Source: an uncultured Pelagibacteraceae bacterium (GTDB lineage: Bacteria; Pseudomonadota; Alphaproteobacteria; Pelagibacterales; Pelagibacteraceae). From it: DNA of 64,000 bases. The stretch spans positions 1 through 64,000 of the forward strand of contig CACJZL010000002.1 of the NCBI GenBank assembly GCA_902597865.1, read 5' to 3'. Below the pieces are notes generated by a model, which saw nothing but the letters and a program-made list of their open reading frames with translations, was not told where the DNA came from and made no database searches. Shown here piece by piece: positions 35,156 to 44,610 of this stretch (its first letter is position 1; each line of letters begins with the position of its first letter). A program made the translations under genes and the position numbers.

Positions 35156-36016
35156 ATGAAAATCAAGAAGTTTTCCAAGAAACCTACTGATATTGAGAGC
35201 AGGGTAGGAGCAGATCCTGTTGTTTGTTATCCAAATGATACAATAAATAATAATCTTGAAATATTACATGAAGCTAGAAAACACATCAAACAAGTTGATG
35301 AAGTAATTGTACCTCCAAGAGATGCTAAATCTTTTAATGTTAAGTCAAGTAATTTTTTTAGAATAGAAAGTGTTGAAGGACCACAAGTTGGAGATTTAAA
35401 TTTATTTCAAGCTAATAATTTAGAGGAAAAGTTTTATTCTGGAAAAACTAGAGCTCTTTATGGAACACATATTTCAGTTGGAGACAAAATGTTTAGTAGT
35501 TTCCCGTATTTAAGATCATTAGCTACAATTACGTGGGATACATTAGATTGGTATGGTTATGACAAAGATGGGGGATCAGTCCATGATGTTATTGGTACCA
35601 GATGTGATCCTTATACGTATAAACTAACATCAAACAACGATTATCATTATTGTTGTCATTCAAACTTAACTAGAGCTTTGGTTAAAGAGAAAAATGTCAA
35701 ATTAGATGACGCTGAAAAAATTGTACATGATGTTTTAAATGTATTTATGCTTACTGGTTTTACAAATGATACTAAACAATATTTTATGAAATCAAGTCCT
35801 GTAAGACCTGGTGATTATTTAGAATTTTTCGCAGAAACAGATCTATTAGGGGTTTTATCTGCTTGCCCAGGTGGAGACTGCGGATCGGAACATTCGTCTG
35901 ATGTTGCAAAGTGTTATCCATTAAAGGTTTCCATATGGGATGTTGATCAAAAATTTCTAAAAGGAATTAACCCATCGAAATTGTCTAATTATAATAGAAA
36001 TCACGGCATCAAATAA
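35156..36016 (+). CDS. DUF1989 / urea-carboxylase-associated family protein
   Basis: A 286-residue cytoplasmic protein of the DUF1989 (UCA) family. Conserved Cys/His residues are seen in VHDVIGTRCDPY (H143, C150), DYHYCCHSNL (C166, C167, H168) and SACPGGDCGSEHSSD (C237, C242), and PSPVRPGDYLEF-like SSPVRPGDYLEFFAETD is typical. Related proteins are subunits of carboxyguanidine deiminase in guanidine-degrading bacteria or proteins beside urea carboxylase. Here no guanidine or urea carboxylase is near; the gene starts directly after the cimA stop and abuts a tRNA methylase. It is longer than the usual 200-residue subunits because of an N-terminal extension of about 45 residues. Function unknown. 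Confidence 0.85.
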   Translation: MKIKKFSKKPTDIESRVGADPVVCYPNDTINNNLEILHEARKHIKQVDEVIVPPRDAKSFNVKSSNFFRIESVEGPQVGDLNLFQANNLEEKFYSGKTRALYGTHISVGDKMFSSFPYLRSLATITWDTLDWYGYDKDGGSVHDVIGTRCDPYTYKLTSNNDYHYCCHSNLTRALVKEKNVKLDDAEKIVHDVLNVFMLTGFTNDTKQYFMKSSPVRPGDYLEFFAETDLLGVLSACPGGDCGSEHSSDVAKCYPLKVSIWDVDQKFLKGINPSKLSNYNRNHGIK

Positions 36017-36730
36017 ATGAACAAAAGTAAAGTTACATTTATTTTACACAAACCTCAGTTATCAGAAAATATTGGTGCTTGTGCACGAGCAATTAAGAAT
36101 TTTAATTTCCAAAAGCTCTATCTGATTGATCCAAAACCTATTTTTCCTAACGATAAGATATTAGCGACATCCGTTGGAGCAAAAGACATTATAAAAAGAA
36201 GTAAAGTATTTAATAATTTAGAAAGTTCCTTAGGGGATATCGATATATTGATCGCTACATCTGCAAGATTTAGAAACAAAAATGTAAAACATATTAATCT
36301 TGAGGGTTTAAAAAAAATAGATTTTAGAAAAAAAATTGGATTTTTATTTGGTTCAGAGGCATCAGGGCTATCAAATAAAGAAGTTAGTTATGCAAATTAC
36401 ACTTTACAAATACCTACAAATATAAATTTTAAATCTTTAAATTTATCCCATAGCCTTATAATTATTGCGCAATTCGTCTCAAGTTTATTAAATTCCAAAT
36501 CTAATCAATTTAAAAAGTCAAAAAAGGTAAAGAAAGCAACTAAAAAAGAAATTCAAGCGATGATAAATTTATGCCTAAATAACCTAAATGAAATTAATTT
36601 TTTTAAACACAAAGAAAAAAAACCTATAATGCTTGAAAATTTAAGAAACATTTTTTATAGAATGGAACTTTCAGATAAAGAAACACGTATTTTATCAAGT
36701 GTATTTGCAAGTTTAGGAAAAAAACGTTGA
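36017..36730 (+). CDS. trmJ: SPOUT RNA 2'-O-methyltransferase, TrmJ-like
   Basis: A 237-residue SpoU/TrmH-superfamily methylase. VTFILHKPQLSENIGACARAIKNFNFQKLYLIDPK is motif 1, FLFGSEASGLSNKEVSYANYTLQIPTN motif 2 and SLNLSHSLIIIAQF motif 3, the trefoil-knot AdoMet site. The N-terminal position of the catalytic domain and the C-terminal helix-rich extension (about 155-237) suit TrmJ (tRNA Cm32/Um32). It directly follows the DUF1989 gene without a gap. The related RlmB is encoded elsewhere in the window, making a duplicate unlikely. Confidence 0.85.
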   Translation: MNKSKVTFILHKPQLSENIGACARAIKNFNFQKLYLIDPKPIFPNDKILATSVGAKDIIKRSKVFNNLESSLGDIDILIATSARFRNKNVKHINLEGLKKIDFRKKIGFLFGSEASGLSNKEVSYANYTLQIPTNINFKSLNLSHSLIIIAQFVSSLLNSKSNQFKKSKKVKKATKKEIQAMINLCLNNLNEINFFKHKEKKPIMLENLRNIFYRMELSDKETRILSSVFASLGKKR

Positions 36731-36758
36731 TTGACAAATTAGATGTTAAGTTTATAAC
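36731..36758 (+). promoter_or_regulatory. sigma70-type promoter for rpsD
   Basis: A perfect TTGACA at 36731-36736 and TATAAC at 36753-36758 with a 16-base spacer, starting one base after the upstream stop codon. The expected transcription start near 36765 leaves only about six bases before the rpsD ATG at 36771. Confidence 0.6.
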
Positions 36759-36770
36759 CCATTTCACTAA

Positions 36771-37388
36771 ATGACAAAAAGATTAAATTCTAAACACAAA
36801 ATTGATAGAAGACTGAAGGTTAACCTTTGGGGAAGACCAAAAAGCCCTTTCAATAAAAGAGCATACCCCCCAGGACAACACGGACAATCTAAAAATGCAA
36901 AACTATCAGACTACGGAACTCAACTTCAAGCTAAGCAAAAATTAAAATCATATTATGGAAACATAAATGAGCGACAATTCAGAAATGTTTACAGAAAAGC
37001 CATTATGAAAAAAGGGGATACTGCGGAAAATTTAATAGGATTACTAGAAAGAAGATTGGATTCAGTTATCTATAGAGCAAAATTTTCTAGCACAATATTT
37101 TCATCAAGACAGTTTATTAATCATGGACACGTAAAAGTGAATGGAAAAAAAGTAAATATTTCAAGTTACCTATTAAGCGAAGAAGACACTATCGAGATTA
37201 AAGATAAATCAAAGCAATTAGCAATCATTGATATAGCTTTAGCTAATAAAGAAAGAGATATTCCCGAATACTTGCAAGTAGATGAAAAGAAAAGAACTAT
37301 TAAGTTTGTGAGAACACCAAAGTTTGAAGAAGTTCCTTATCCTGTAGTTATGGAACCAAATCTAGTTATCGAATATTACTCTAGATAA
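36771..37388 (+). CDS. rpsD: 30S ribosomal protein S4
   Basis: 205-residue primary 16S rRNA-binding protein and assembly factor. The S4 domain is [44 protein letters not shown] (about residues 93-140). The N-terminal [25 protein letters not shown] lacks the zinc cysteines of the C+ type. Standing alone here, outside the alpha/spc operon, as usual in alphaproteobacteria. It is preceded by a strong promoter close to the ATG. Confidence 0.97.
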   Translation: MTKRLNSKHKIDRRLKVNLWGRPKSPFNKRAYPPGQHGQSKNAKLSDYGTQLQAKQKLKSYYGNINERQFRNVYRKAIMKKGDTAENLIGLLERRLDSVIYRAKFSSTIFSSRQFINHGHVKVNGKKVNISSYLLSEEDTIEIKDKSKQLAIIDIALANKERDIPEYLQVDEKKRTIKFVRTPKFEEVPYPVVMEPNLVIEYYSR

Positions 37389-37390
37389 TA

Positions 37391-37723
37391 TTATTTTTTA
37401 TATTCTATACCTTTTTCGTCAAAAACTTTTTTAAGTTCACCGTTCTCAAACATTTCTTTGATGATATCACATCCACCGATGAATTCTTTTTTAATGTAAA
37501 GTTGAGGGATCGTTGGCCACTCACTATATACCTTAATACCTTCACGAATTTTTTGATCTTTTAATACGTCAACACTTTGATATTTAACTTCCAAAATTTT
37601 TAAGATGTTAGAGACAGCCATTGAGAAACCACACTGCGGAGCTTCTGGACTACCTTTCATAAATAAACAAACATCGCTGTTATTTATCGAATTTTCTATC
37701 TGTTCTTTAACTTGTTGATCCAT
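37391..37723 (-). CDS. grxD: monothiol glutaredoxin (Grx4/GrxD type)
   Basis: A 110-residue CGFS-type glutaredoxin: MKGSPEAPQCGFSMAVSNIL holds the active-site CGFS, WPTIPQLYIKKEFIGGCDII is the glutathione-binding region. This family carries [2Fe-2S] clusters, often as a heterodimer with BolA, and here it overlaps the bolA gene by one base, consistent with a partner. It is the last gene of the long minus-strand run and converges on rpsD. Confidence 0.96.
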   Translation of the reverse strand: MDQQVKEQIENSINNSDVCLFMKGSPEAPQCGFSMAVSNILKILEVKYQSVDVLKDQKIREGIKVYSEWPTIPQLYIKKEFIGGCDIIKEMFENGELKKVFDEKGIEYKK

Positions 37724-37953
37724 TAGTTTTCCCTAGTCTTAAGCGCTAGAGCATGAAGCTCATTTCCCATTTTTCCTTTTAAAGCATCATACACCATTTT
37801 ATGTTGTTGCACTTTATTTTTACCTTTAAATTGAGAAGAAGTCACTGTGGCGGAATAGTGATTCCCGTCACCAGCTAAGTCTTGAATATCAATAGTAGCA
37901 TCTGGCAAAGCCTCTTTAATCATTTTTTCAATTTCTTTTAAATCCATCGCCAT
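37723..37953 (-). CDS. bolA: BolA family protein
   Basis: A 76-residue BolA/IbaG-like protein. FKGKNKVQQHKMVYDALKGKMGNELHALALKTRE carries the conserved C-terminal histidine (ELHAL) expected to ligate the shared Fe-S cluster with Grx4. The [ST]-rich loop is short, so it is nearer to IbaG/BolA2 than to BolA1. The start could be the first Met or residue 3. It is followed by grxD with a TAATG overlap, the known functional partner. Confidence 0.93.
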   Translation of the reverse strand: MAMDLKEIEKMIKEALPDATIDIQDLAGDGNHYSATVTSSQFKGKNKVQQHKMVYDALKGKMGNELHALALKTREN

Positions 37954-37955
37954 AA

Positions 37956-40145
37956 TTAACTCATGTATTTATATAACCAACCTTTATAAAATTCTGTCAC
38001 CTTGTCCACAGTAAAAGTTGGCTCATCGTTTATGATAATCTCTTTATCTGTTGTTTCTCCTAATAAATCAAAATGCACAGAGTTTTTCTTTAAAATACTT
38101 TCTACTTTTTTTAGATTATTTTTCTCTACTTCGATAATATATCTTCCTTGATCCTCAGAAAAAAAATATTGATAAATATTTGTTAAATTTTTGAATTTAT
38201 AAAATTTAATTCCCATATTGCCTACTATACACATCTTTAAGGCGCCAATCATTATTCCACCAAGAGATACATCATGAACTGACAAAGGTAGCTTTTCTTT
38301 AATAAGTTTAAGAACTGTTTCTCCATTGTTTTTTTCATTGAAAAGATTTATTTCAGGAGGAGGACCTTTTTTCTCATCTAAAATTACATTTGCAAAGATA
38401 CTTTGATCTAAATTTCCCTCTGTTTTTCCAATGACCAAAACTAAGTTTTCTTTTGATTTAAACTTCATGGTCATTAAATTTTTATAGTCTTTTATTAAAC
38501 CAACACCTCCAATTGTTGGTGTAGGTTTAATTCCTTTATCTTTTGTTTCGTTGTAGAATGATACGTTTCCCGAAACGACAGGGAAATTTAAATATTTACT
38601 TGCTTCATTAATACCATCAATGCATTCAACAAACTCACCCATATTTTCTTTTTTTTCGGGGTTTCCAAAATTCAAACAATTCGTTATTGCTATAGGTTCT
38701 GCACCAACTGAAACTAGATTTCTCCAAGCTTCACAAACTACTTGTTTCCCTCCTGTAAATGGATGTGCATAACAGTAGGAAGCAGATGAATCGACAGAAG
38801 AAGCTACTGCTTTATTTGTGCCGTGTACTCTAACAACTCCTGCATCACCACCAGGTTTTTGAATTGTATCTCCCATAACAGTATGATCATATTGTTCCCA
38901 TATCCATTGCTTAGAGCAAATATTTGGATGAGAAATCATTTTTTTAATTACATCATTAAACTTTAATTTTTTTAATTCATTATTTGAAAATTTAATCTTT
39001 TGAGGAAGTTTGGTTTTTTTCCAAGGTCTATCATACATTGGAGCTTCATTTGCCAAAAATTTAATTGGTACATTTGCTACTTTTTCTTTTTCAAAGTAAA
39101 GCTCAATATTTTTGGAATTAGTTGTTTTTCCTATTACCGCAAAATCTAGGTTCCATTTATCAAATATTTTTTTGGCACTATCTTCCTTCCCATTTTCTAA
39201 AACTATCAACATTCTTTCTTGGCTTTCAGACAACATAATTTCATAAGGTGTCATTTTCTCTTCTCTGCATGGAACTTTATCTAAATGTAATTCAATTCCT
39301 AAATTTCCTTTTGATGCCATCTCAATACTTGATGAAGTCAATCCTGCTGCACCCATATCTTGAATTGCAATAATGGATTTGTCAGACATTAACTCTAAAC
39401 AAGCTTCTAAAAGAAGTTTTTCAGTAAAAGGATCTCCGACTTGAACGGTTGGTTTTTTTTCCTCTATTTTGTCATCGAATATTGCTGATGCCATACTTGC
39501 TCCATGAATACCATCTCTTCCAGTTTTTGACCCAACATAAATGACTGGTTTATTTATCCCAGCAGCTTTTGAGTAGAAAATTTTATTTTTATTTACCAAA
39601 CCTAATGTCATTGCGTTTACTAAAATATTTCCATTATAAGATTGATCAAAACAAGTTTGGCCACCAATAGTTGGAACTCCAATACAATTTCCATATCCGC
39701 CAATTCCCTTAACAACTCCTCTTAACAAATTTTTAGTTTTTTTATGTTGTGTTGAGCCAAAATGAATTGAATTTAGGTTTGCAATAGGTCTTGCACCCAT
39801 TGTAAAAACATCTCTCATTATTCCACCAACACCTGTTGCGGCACCTTGATATGGTTCTATAAATGAGGGGTGGTTATGACTTTCAATTTTAAAAACTATT
39901 GCATCGTCATCCCCTATATCAATTACGCCAGCATTTTCACCTGGACCTTGAATTACCTTTTTTCCTCTAGTGTTTAATTTTTTTAAATGTAATCTTGAAG
40001 ACTTATAGGAGCAATGTTCATTCCACATAGCTGAAAAAATTCCAAGTTCTGTTAAATTTGGAACACGCTTTAACAAATCACAAATTTTTTTGTATTCATC
40101 GGGCTTTAAACCGTGATCTACTGCAATTTTTTCATTTACTTCCAT
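37956..40145 (-). CDS. purL: phosphoribosylformylglycinamidine synthase, subunit II
   Basis: The ATP-dependent synthetase component of FGAM synthase. 729 residues, the small PurL form that works with PurQ (glutaminase) and PurS (spacer), all encoded together. Visible motifs: [33 protein letters not shown] (about residues 90-123), [16 protein letters not shown] and SVHDVSLGG (second AIRS-type half). It follows purQ by 2 bases and precedes bolA by 2 bases. Confidence 0.97.
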   Translation of the reverse strand: MEVNEKIAVDHGLKPDEYKKICDLLKRVPNLTELGIFSAMWNEHCSYKSSRLHLKKLNTRGKKVIQGPGENAGVIDIGDDDAIVFKIESHNHPSFIEPYQGAATGVGGIMRDVFTMGARPIANLNSIHFGSTQHKKTKNLLRGVVKGIGGYGNCIGVPTIGGQTCFDQSYNGNILVNAMTLGLVNKNKIFYSKAAGINKPVIYVGSKTGRDGIHGASMASAIFDDKIEEKKPTVQVGDPFTEKLLLEACLELMSDKSIIAIQDMGAAGLTSSSIEMASKGNLGIELHLDKVPCREEKMTPYEIMLSESQERMLIVLENGKEDSAKKIFDKWNLDFAVIGKTTNSKNIELYFEKEKVANVPIKFLANEAPMYDRPWKKTKLPQKIKFSNNELKKLKFNDVIKKMISHPNICSKQWIWEQYDHTVMGDTIQKPGGDAGVVRVHGTNKAVASSVDSSASYCYAHPFTGGKQVVCEAWRNLVSVGAEPIAITNCLNFGNPEKKENMGEFVECIDGINEASKYLNFPVVSGNVSFYNETKDKGIKPTPTIGGVGLIKDYKNLMTMKFKSKENLVLVIGKTEGNLDQSIFANVILDEKKGPPPEINLFNEKNNGETVLKLIKEKLPLSVHDVSLGGIMIGALKMCIVGNMGIKFYKFKNLTNIYQYFFSEDQGRYIIEVEKNNLKKVESILKKNSVHFDLLGETTDKEIIINDEPTFTVDKVTEFYKGWLYKYMS

Positions 40146-40147
40146 TA

Positions 40148-40828
40148 TTAAAAATTCTTTAATAAATTTTCAAAAAATATTGAGCCATCTTCACCAGATA
40201 AACTTTGATCTATCATTCTTTCCGGGTGAGGCATCATTCCTAGAATGTTTTTCTTTTCATTAAATATCCCAGCAATATTTTTTATTGCACCGTTCGGATT
40301 TGACTTATCATCTATTTTTCCATCAGAGCTACAATAGTAAGCTGCAATTTGGTTGTTATCCTCTAATGACTTTAATTCATCCTCAGTGCAAAAAAAGTTA
40401 CCTTCATTATGAGCTATATGAAGTTCTAAGATATCTTTATTTATATTTTCAAAAAATTTGTTTTCACTACTGTTAACTTTGACAAATATATTTTTACAAA
40501 TAAATTCAATATTTTTATTTTGTTGAAGAACGCCTTTTAATAGACCAGTTTCTGTTAAGATTTGAAATCCATTGCAAATTCCTAAAACTAATCCCCCCGA
40601 GTTTGCAAAATTTATAACTGATTGAATAATTTTAGACTTTCCGGCTATACTTCCACATCTAAGATAATCTCCATAAGAAAATCCACCTGGCAAAACAATC
40701 AAGTCACTTTTGGGTAATTCATTATCATCATGCCAAACCATTTTGTTTTTAAAACCAAATTTTTTGAGGGCTACATCCATATCCCTATCACAATTAGATC
40801 CTGGGAATATAATGACCGATGAATTCAT
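40148..40828 (-). CDS. purQ: phosphoribosylformylglycinamidine synthase, glutaminase subunit
   Basis: 226-residue class I glutamine amidotransferase. [13 protein letters not shown] carries the catalytic cysteine (about residue 86) and [10 protein letters not shown] the catalytic histidine. [10 protein letters not shown] at the N-terminus and [13 protein letters not shown] are the PurQ-specific motifs. It supplies ammonia to PurL. Overlaps purS by one base and precedes purL by 2 bases. Confidence 0.97.
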   Translation of the reverse strand: MNSSVIIFPGSNCDRDMDVALKKFGFKNKMVWHDDNELPKSDLIVLPGGFSYGDYLRCGSIAGKSKIIQSVINFANSGGLVLGICNGFQILTETGLLKGVLQQNKNIEFICKNIFVKVNSSENKFFENINKDILELHIAHNEGNFFCTEDELKSLEDNNQIAAYYCSSDGKIDDKSNPNGAIKNIAGIFNEKKNILGMMPHPERMIDQSLSGEDGSIFFENLLKNF

Positions 40829-41061
40829 TAAATAATTTTAAAATCCTCAATGACTTGATTGGCTAGAAGCTTTTTACAAATTTCCTCTGCAGTAAGCTTT
40901 GCTTTTTGTTCATCACTTCCATCAATATCTATATCAAAATATTTTCCTTGCCTTACATCTTTAATGTTTGCAAAACCCATTCCATTTAAGGTTTGTTGTA
41001 TTGCTTTACCTTGAGGATCAAGAACTCCAGATTTAAGAGTAACAATTACCTTTACTTTCAT
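40828..41061 (-). CDS. purS: phosphoribosylformylglycinamidine synthase, PurS subunit
   Basis: A 77-residue small subunit that bridges PurQ and PurL. VKVIVTLKSGVLDPQGKAIQQTLNGMGF and VRQGKYFDIDI are the whole-family signatures. It sits between purC and purQ with no gap upstream and a one-base overlap downstream. Its presence agrees with the small form of PurL. Confidence 0.97.
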   Translation of the reverse strand: MKVKVIVTLKSGVLDPQGKAIQQTLNGMGFANIKDVRQGKYFDIDIDGSDEQKAKLTAEEICKKLLANQVIEDFKII

Positions 41062-41844
41062 TTATTTTTTGTTTTTTACCGCTTTTGGTTTTTCAAAATT
41101 GACAGCTTGTATATTGGATTGTTCGTGAAGAATACCTAATCTTTTTGCTACTTCTTGATATGCATTTATCAAATTTCCAAGATTATTTCTAAATCTATCT
41201 TTATCTAATTTTTTATCAGTCTTATTGTCCCATAATCTACAAGTGTCAGGACTTATCTCATCTGCTAGCAACACATCTGTTTTGCCATTATTTTTAATTC
41301 TTCCAAATTCAACTTTAAAATCTACAAGTTTAATGCCAACACCTCTAAACATTCCTACCATGAAGTCATTTATCCTTAGTAACTGTTTATCTATTTTTTC
41401 TATTTCTTTTTTATTTGACCATTTAAAAGTGTAGATATGTTCTTTCGATATAAGAGGATCTCCTAGTTCATCGTTTTTTAAACAATATTCAATTAATGGA
41501 TCTTCTAAAATGGTACCATCCTCTATTCCAAGTCTTTTTGTAAGAGAACCAGTTGCAATATTTCTAACAATAAATTCGATCGGAATAATTTCGACATGTT
41601 TGATAAGTTGCTCTCTCATATTAAGTCTTTTTACCAAATGATTTTTTATTCCAACTTGATCAAGGTTCATTAATATATGTTCAGAAATTCTATTATTTAG
41701 AACACCTTTGCCTTCAATCTTTGCTCTTTTTTGATTATTAAAAGCTGTTGCATCATCCTTAAAGTGTTGAATTACAAAGTCTTTATTTTCAGTAGCAAAA
41801 ATTATTTTTGCTTTACCTTCGTATAATTTTTTCCCCTTTTTCAT
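41062..41844 (-). CDS. purC: SAICAR synthetase
   Basis: 260 residues; adds aspartate to CAIR with ATP. KKLYEGKAKIIF is the N-terminal ATP loop, GIKNHLVKRLNMREQLIKHVEIIPIEFIVRNIATGSLTKRLG and LVDFKVEFGR, DEISPDTCRLWD are PurC signatures. Encoded between purB and purS with 2- and 0-base gaps. The C-terminal 25 residues (NIQAVNFEKPKAVKNKK) are Lys-rich and unlike the family core. Confidence 0.97.
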   Translation of the reverse strand: MKKGKKLYEGKAKIIFATENKDFVIQHFKDDATAFNNQKRAKIEGKGVLNNRISEHILMNLDQVGIKNHLVKRLNMREQLIKHVEIIPIEFIVRNIATGSLTKRLGIEDGTILEDPLIEYCLKNDELGDPLISKEHIYTFKWSNKKEIEKIDKQLLRINDFMVGMFRGVGIKLVDFKVEFGRIKNNGKTDVLLADEISPDTCRLWDNKTDKKLDKDRFRNNLGNLINAYQEVAKRLGILHEQSNIQAVNFEKPKAVKNKK

Positions 41845-41846
41845 TA

Positions 41847-43139
41847 TTATTTAAAAACTCTTCTAAAAATATAATTTACATTTTTTAAATGTTTGGAATA
41901 TGTAAATACTTTATCAATTTTTTTCTCTGGTATTAAAGATGTGATCGACTTATCTTTTTTAATCAATTCAATCAAATTAGTTTTTTTGTTAAAGCTATTA
42001 ATTGCATGCGTTTGAATTTTTTTATAAGCCTTTTCTCTTGAAAGACCAACTTTTGTAAGCTCTAGCATCATCTCTTGTGAAAAAATTACTCCTTTAGTTA
42101 TATTAAGATTTTTCATCATATTTTTTGGATAAATAATCATATTATCCACAAGATTTGTAAGTCTAAATAAAGCAAAATCTAAAGTAATATTAGCATCAGG
42201 TCCAATATTTCTCTCTACGCTAGAGTGAGATATATCTCGCTCATGCCATAGAGCAATATTTTCTAGTGCAGGAATAACGCTACTTCTTACAAGTCTCGCA
42301 AGTCCTGTTAAATTTTCACTGAGTATAGGATTTTTTTTGTGAGGCATTGCTGAAGATCCTTTTTGACCTTTTGAAAAAAATTCTTGTAACTCATAAACTT
42401 CAGATCGTTGTAAATGCCTAATCTCAGTTGCAAATCTTTCAATTGATCCTGCTATAATTCCTAAAACAGAGAAATAATATGCATGTCTATCTCTTGGAAT
42501 AATTTGCGTTGATATTGGTTCAGGCTTTAGTTTTAATTTTTTTGATACGAAAACTTCTACTCTTGGATCTATATTTGCAAATGTTCCAACTGCTCCAGAA
42601 ATAGCACATGTTGAAACTTCATCAATAGCATTCTGTAATCTTTTTTTATTTCTTTTGAATTCTTCATAGTAAGTTGCTAGCTTTAATCCAAATGTTATTG
42701 GCTCAGCATGAATACCGTGACTTCTACCAATACATGGAGTCATTTTATGCTTGTAAGCTTTTCTTTTAATCACAGATAATAACTTCTCTATATCTTTCAT
42801 TAAAATTTTACCTGATTGGACTAATTGAATATTGAAACTCGTATCAAGTACATCTGATGAAGTCATTCCCTGGTGAAGGTATCTTGCTTTAATTCCTGCT
42901 TTTTCAGTTATTGAAGTAAGAAAAGCAATTATATCATGTTTAACTCTTGCTTCGATTTGATGAATTCTCTTAACATTAATTTTGCCTCTACGTCTAACTA
43001 CAGATGCCACACCTTTTGGAATGATCTTAAATTTCTCCATTGCTTGAGCTGCAGCAATTTCAACTTCAAGCCAAATTTTATATTTATTTTCCTCTGACCA
43101 AATTTCTGTAAGTTCTTTTCTTGAATATCTCGATATCAT
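41847..43139 (-). CDS. purB: adenylosuccinate lyase
   Basis: 430 residues of the fumarase/aspartase superfamily. MISRYSRKELTEIWSEENKYKIWLEVE is the PurB N-terminus, HQGMTSSDVLDT and GRSHGIHAEP hold substrate-binding residues including the catalytic histidine, and KGSSAMPHKKNPILSENL is the flexible signature loop with the catalytic serine. It releases fumarate from SAICAR and adenylosuccinate. One-base overlap with map upstream, 2 bases before purC. Confidence 0.97.
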   Translation of the reverse strand: MISRYSRKELTEIWSEENKYKIWLEVEIAAAQAMEKFKIIPKGVASVVRRRGKINVKRIHQIEARVKHDIIAFLTSITEKAGIKARYLHQGMTSSDVLDTSFNIQLVQSGKILMKDIEKLLSVIKRKAYKHKMTPCIGRSHGIHAEPITFGLKLATYYEEFKRNKKRLQNAIDEVSTCAISGAVGTFANIDPRVEVFVSKKLKLKPEPISTQIIPRDRHAYYFSVLGIIAGSIERFATEIRHLQRSEVYELQEFFSKGQKGSSAMPHKKNPILSENLTGLARLVRSSVIPALENIALWHERDISHSSVERNIGPDANITLDFALFRLTNLVDNMIIYPKNMMKNLNITKGVIFSQEMMLELTKVGLSREKAYKKIQTHAINSFNKKTNLIELIKKDKSITSLIPEKKIDKVFTYSKHLKNVNYIFRRVFK

Positions 43140-43909
43140 TAGTTGTAAGGAGGCTCCTTATAACCTTTAGCAGATTCTGTAAAAATTTCATAACCATTTT
43201 CTGTGATTCCAACAGTGTGCTCAAATTGTGCAGATAATGTTTTATCTTTTGTAACTGCTGTCCAACCATCATTTAAAACTTTAGTATGATACTTTCCAGC
43301 ATTTATCATTGGCTCAATAGTAAAAGTCATTCCTGGTTTTAATTCGTCCCCAGTATCTTTCGAACCATAGTGAAGAATATTTGGCTCTTGATGAAAATTT
43401 GTTCCTATTCCGTGACCACAAAAATCTCTTACAACTGAAAAACCATTTTTTTCCACAAAAGATTGTATCTCATGACCAATATCACCAATTCTTTTTCCAG
43501 GCTTTAATATCTTAATTGCTCTGTATAGAGATTCATAAGTAACATTAATAAGTTTTTTTGATTTTACAGAAATATCACCAACAGTATACATTCGGCTCGT
43601 ATCCCCGTAGTGATCATTAATTATAGCGGTTACGTCTATATTAACAATATCTCCATCCTGAAGTGTTCTGTCACCAGGTATACCGTGACAAACAACATGA
43701 TTGAGAGAAGTGCAAATTGATTTTTCAAATCCTCTATAGAATTGAGGGGCAGAATATCCACCGTTATCCCTTATAAATTCATAACAAAGCTTATCAATAT
43801 GATTTGTTGCCGTTCCTTCTTTTACATAATCAGTAATCATGTCTAAAGTTTTAGATGCCAAAGAACCAGCAATTCTCATTTTTTCAAATTTTTCCAAATA
43901 GTTACTCAT
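43139..43909 (-). CDS. map: methionine aminopeptidase, type I
   Basis: 256 residues from ATG 43909 (a TTG directly before it is in frame). Metal ligands are visible: the two aspartates in DIVNIDVTAIINDHYGDTSRMY, the histidine in GHGIGTNFHQEP, and glutamates in FTIEPMI and FEHTVGI. Removes initiator methionine from nascent proteins; in this window GlmS needs that removal to expose its catalytic cysteine. It overlaps the sfsA end and the purB start. Confidence 0.96.
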   Translation of the reverse strand: MSNYLEKFEKMRIAGSLASKTLDMITDYVKEGTATNHIDKLCYEFIRDNGGYSAPQFYRGFEKSICTSLNHVVCHGIPGDRTLQDGDIVNIDVTAIINDHYGDTSRMYTVGDISVKSKKLINVTYESLYRAIKILKPGKRIGDIGHEIQSFVEKNGFSVVRDFCGHGIGTNFHQEPNILHYGSKDTGDELKPGMTFTIEPMINAGKYHTKVLNDGWTAVTKDKTLSAQFEHTVGITENGYEIFTESAKGYKEPPYN

Positions 43910-44588
43910 CAATAATATTTATTTTTTTTTCTATTTTGATTTCTTTATCGTTTAATTTACATCTATAAGCTAAAAATTTAACTCCATTTTTTTTAACTTT
44001 TAAATAATTCTTATAATATTCTGCATCGATGTCTTTAGCTATTTTAAATTTATTTATACCTTCAATTTGAGTTAAAAATAAGACAAACGGTTTAAAGCCC
44101 CTTTTTATTGATTCAGCTAACTTAATTAAATGTTTTGAGCCTCTAGTTGTTATAGCATCTGGAAACTCTGCAAAATCTTTACCCCTTAAAAGAGTTACAT
44201 TTTTTACTTCGAGTAAATTTTTATCACATAAGAAATCAAACCTTGTGTCATCTGAATATTTAAATTCTGGTTTTATTTCTTTAACATTTTTCATTTCCTT
44301 AATTAATTTTTTGTTAAGACCGTCCAATACTATTTTGTTTGCTCTGTGAGTATTAACACCAATCATACGGTTACTTGATTTAATCATTTCTAATGTAAAT
44401 TTAAGTTTTCTTTTTGGATCATTATTTTTGGAAACAAAAACTGTATTTCCTGGATCTAAAAGGCCCATCATTGAGCCAGTGTTGGGACAGTGTGCTGTAA
44501 TCTTTGAATTATTTACTTTGATATCGATAAAAAATCTTTTATACCGCTTGATAAGTTTGCCTTTGATTAAAGTATTGGTAAATTTCAT
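43902..44588 (-). CDS. sfsA: SfsA family protein (sugar fermentation stimulation / nuclease-like)
   Basis: 228 residues from ATG 44588; a longer in-frame reading to 44693 would run through the divergent cinA start region. ITAHCPNTGSMMGLLDPGN, the RFDFLC, LLEVKNVTLL (a PD-(D/E)xK-like core) and FAEFPDAITTRGSKHLIKL are typical of SfsA. Family members bind DNA and have a nuclease-like fold; a biological role is unsettled. First gene of the minus-strand run leading to grxD; divergent from cinA with 22 bases between starts. Confidence 0.92.
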   Translation of the reverse strand: MKFTNTLIKGKLIKRYKRFFIDIKVNNSKITAHCPNTGSMMGLLDPGNTVFVSKNNDPKRKLKFTLEMIKSSNRMIGVNTHRANKIVLDGLNKKLIKEMKNVKEIKPEFKYSDDTRFDFLCDKNLLEVKNVTLLRGKDFAEFPDAITTRGSKHLIKLAESIKRGFKPFVLFLTQIEGINKFKIAKDIDAEYYKNYLKVKKNGVKFLAYRCKLNDKEIKIEKKINIIDE

Positions 44589-44610
44589 ATTTATTAATTT
44601 ATATTTGTAT

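Noticed and set aside
44428-44610. N-terminal extension of the CinA-like gene
   Set aside because: It is antisense to sfsA coding sequence; the family's conserved N-terminus begins right after ATG 44611.
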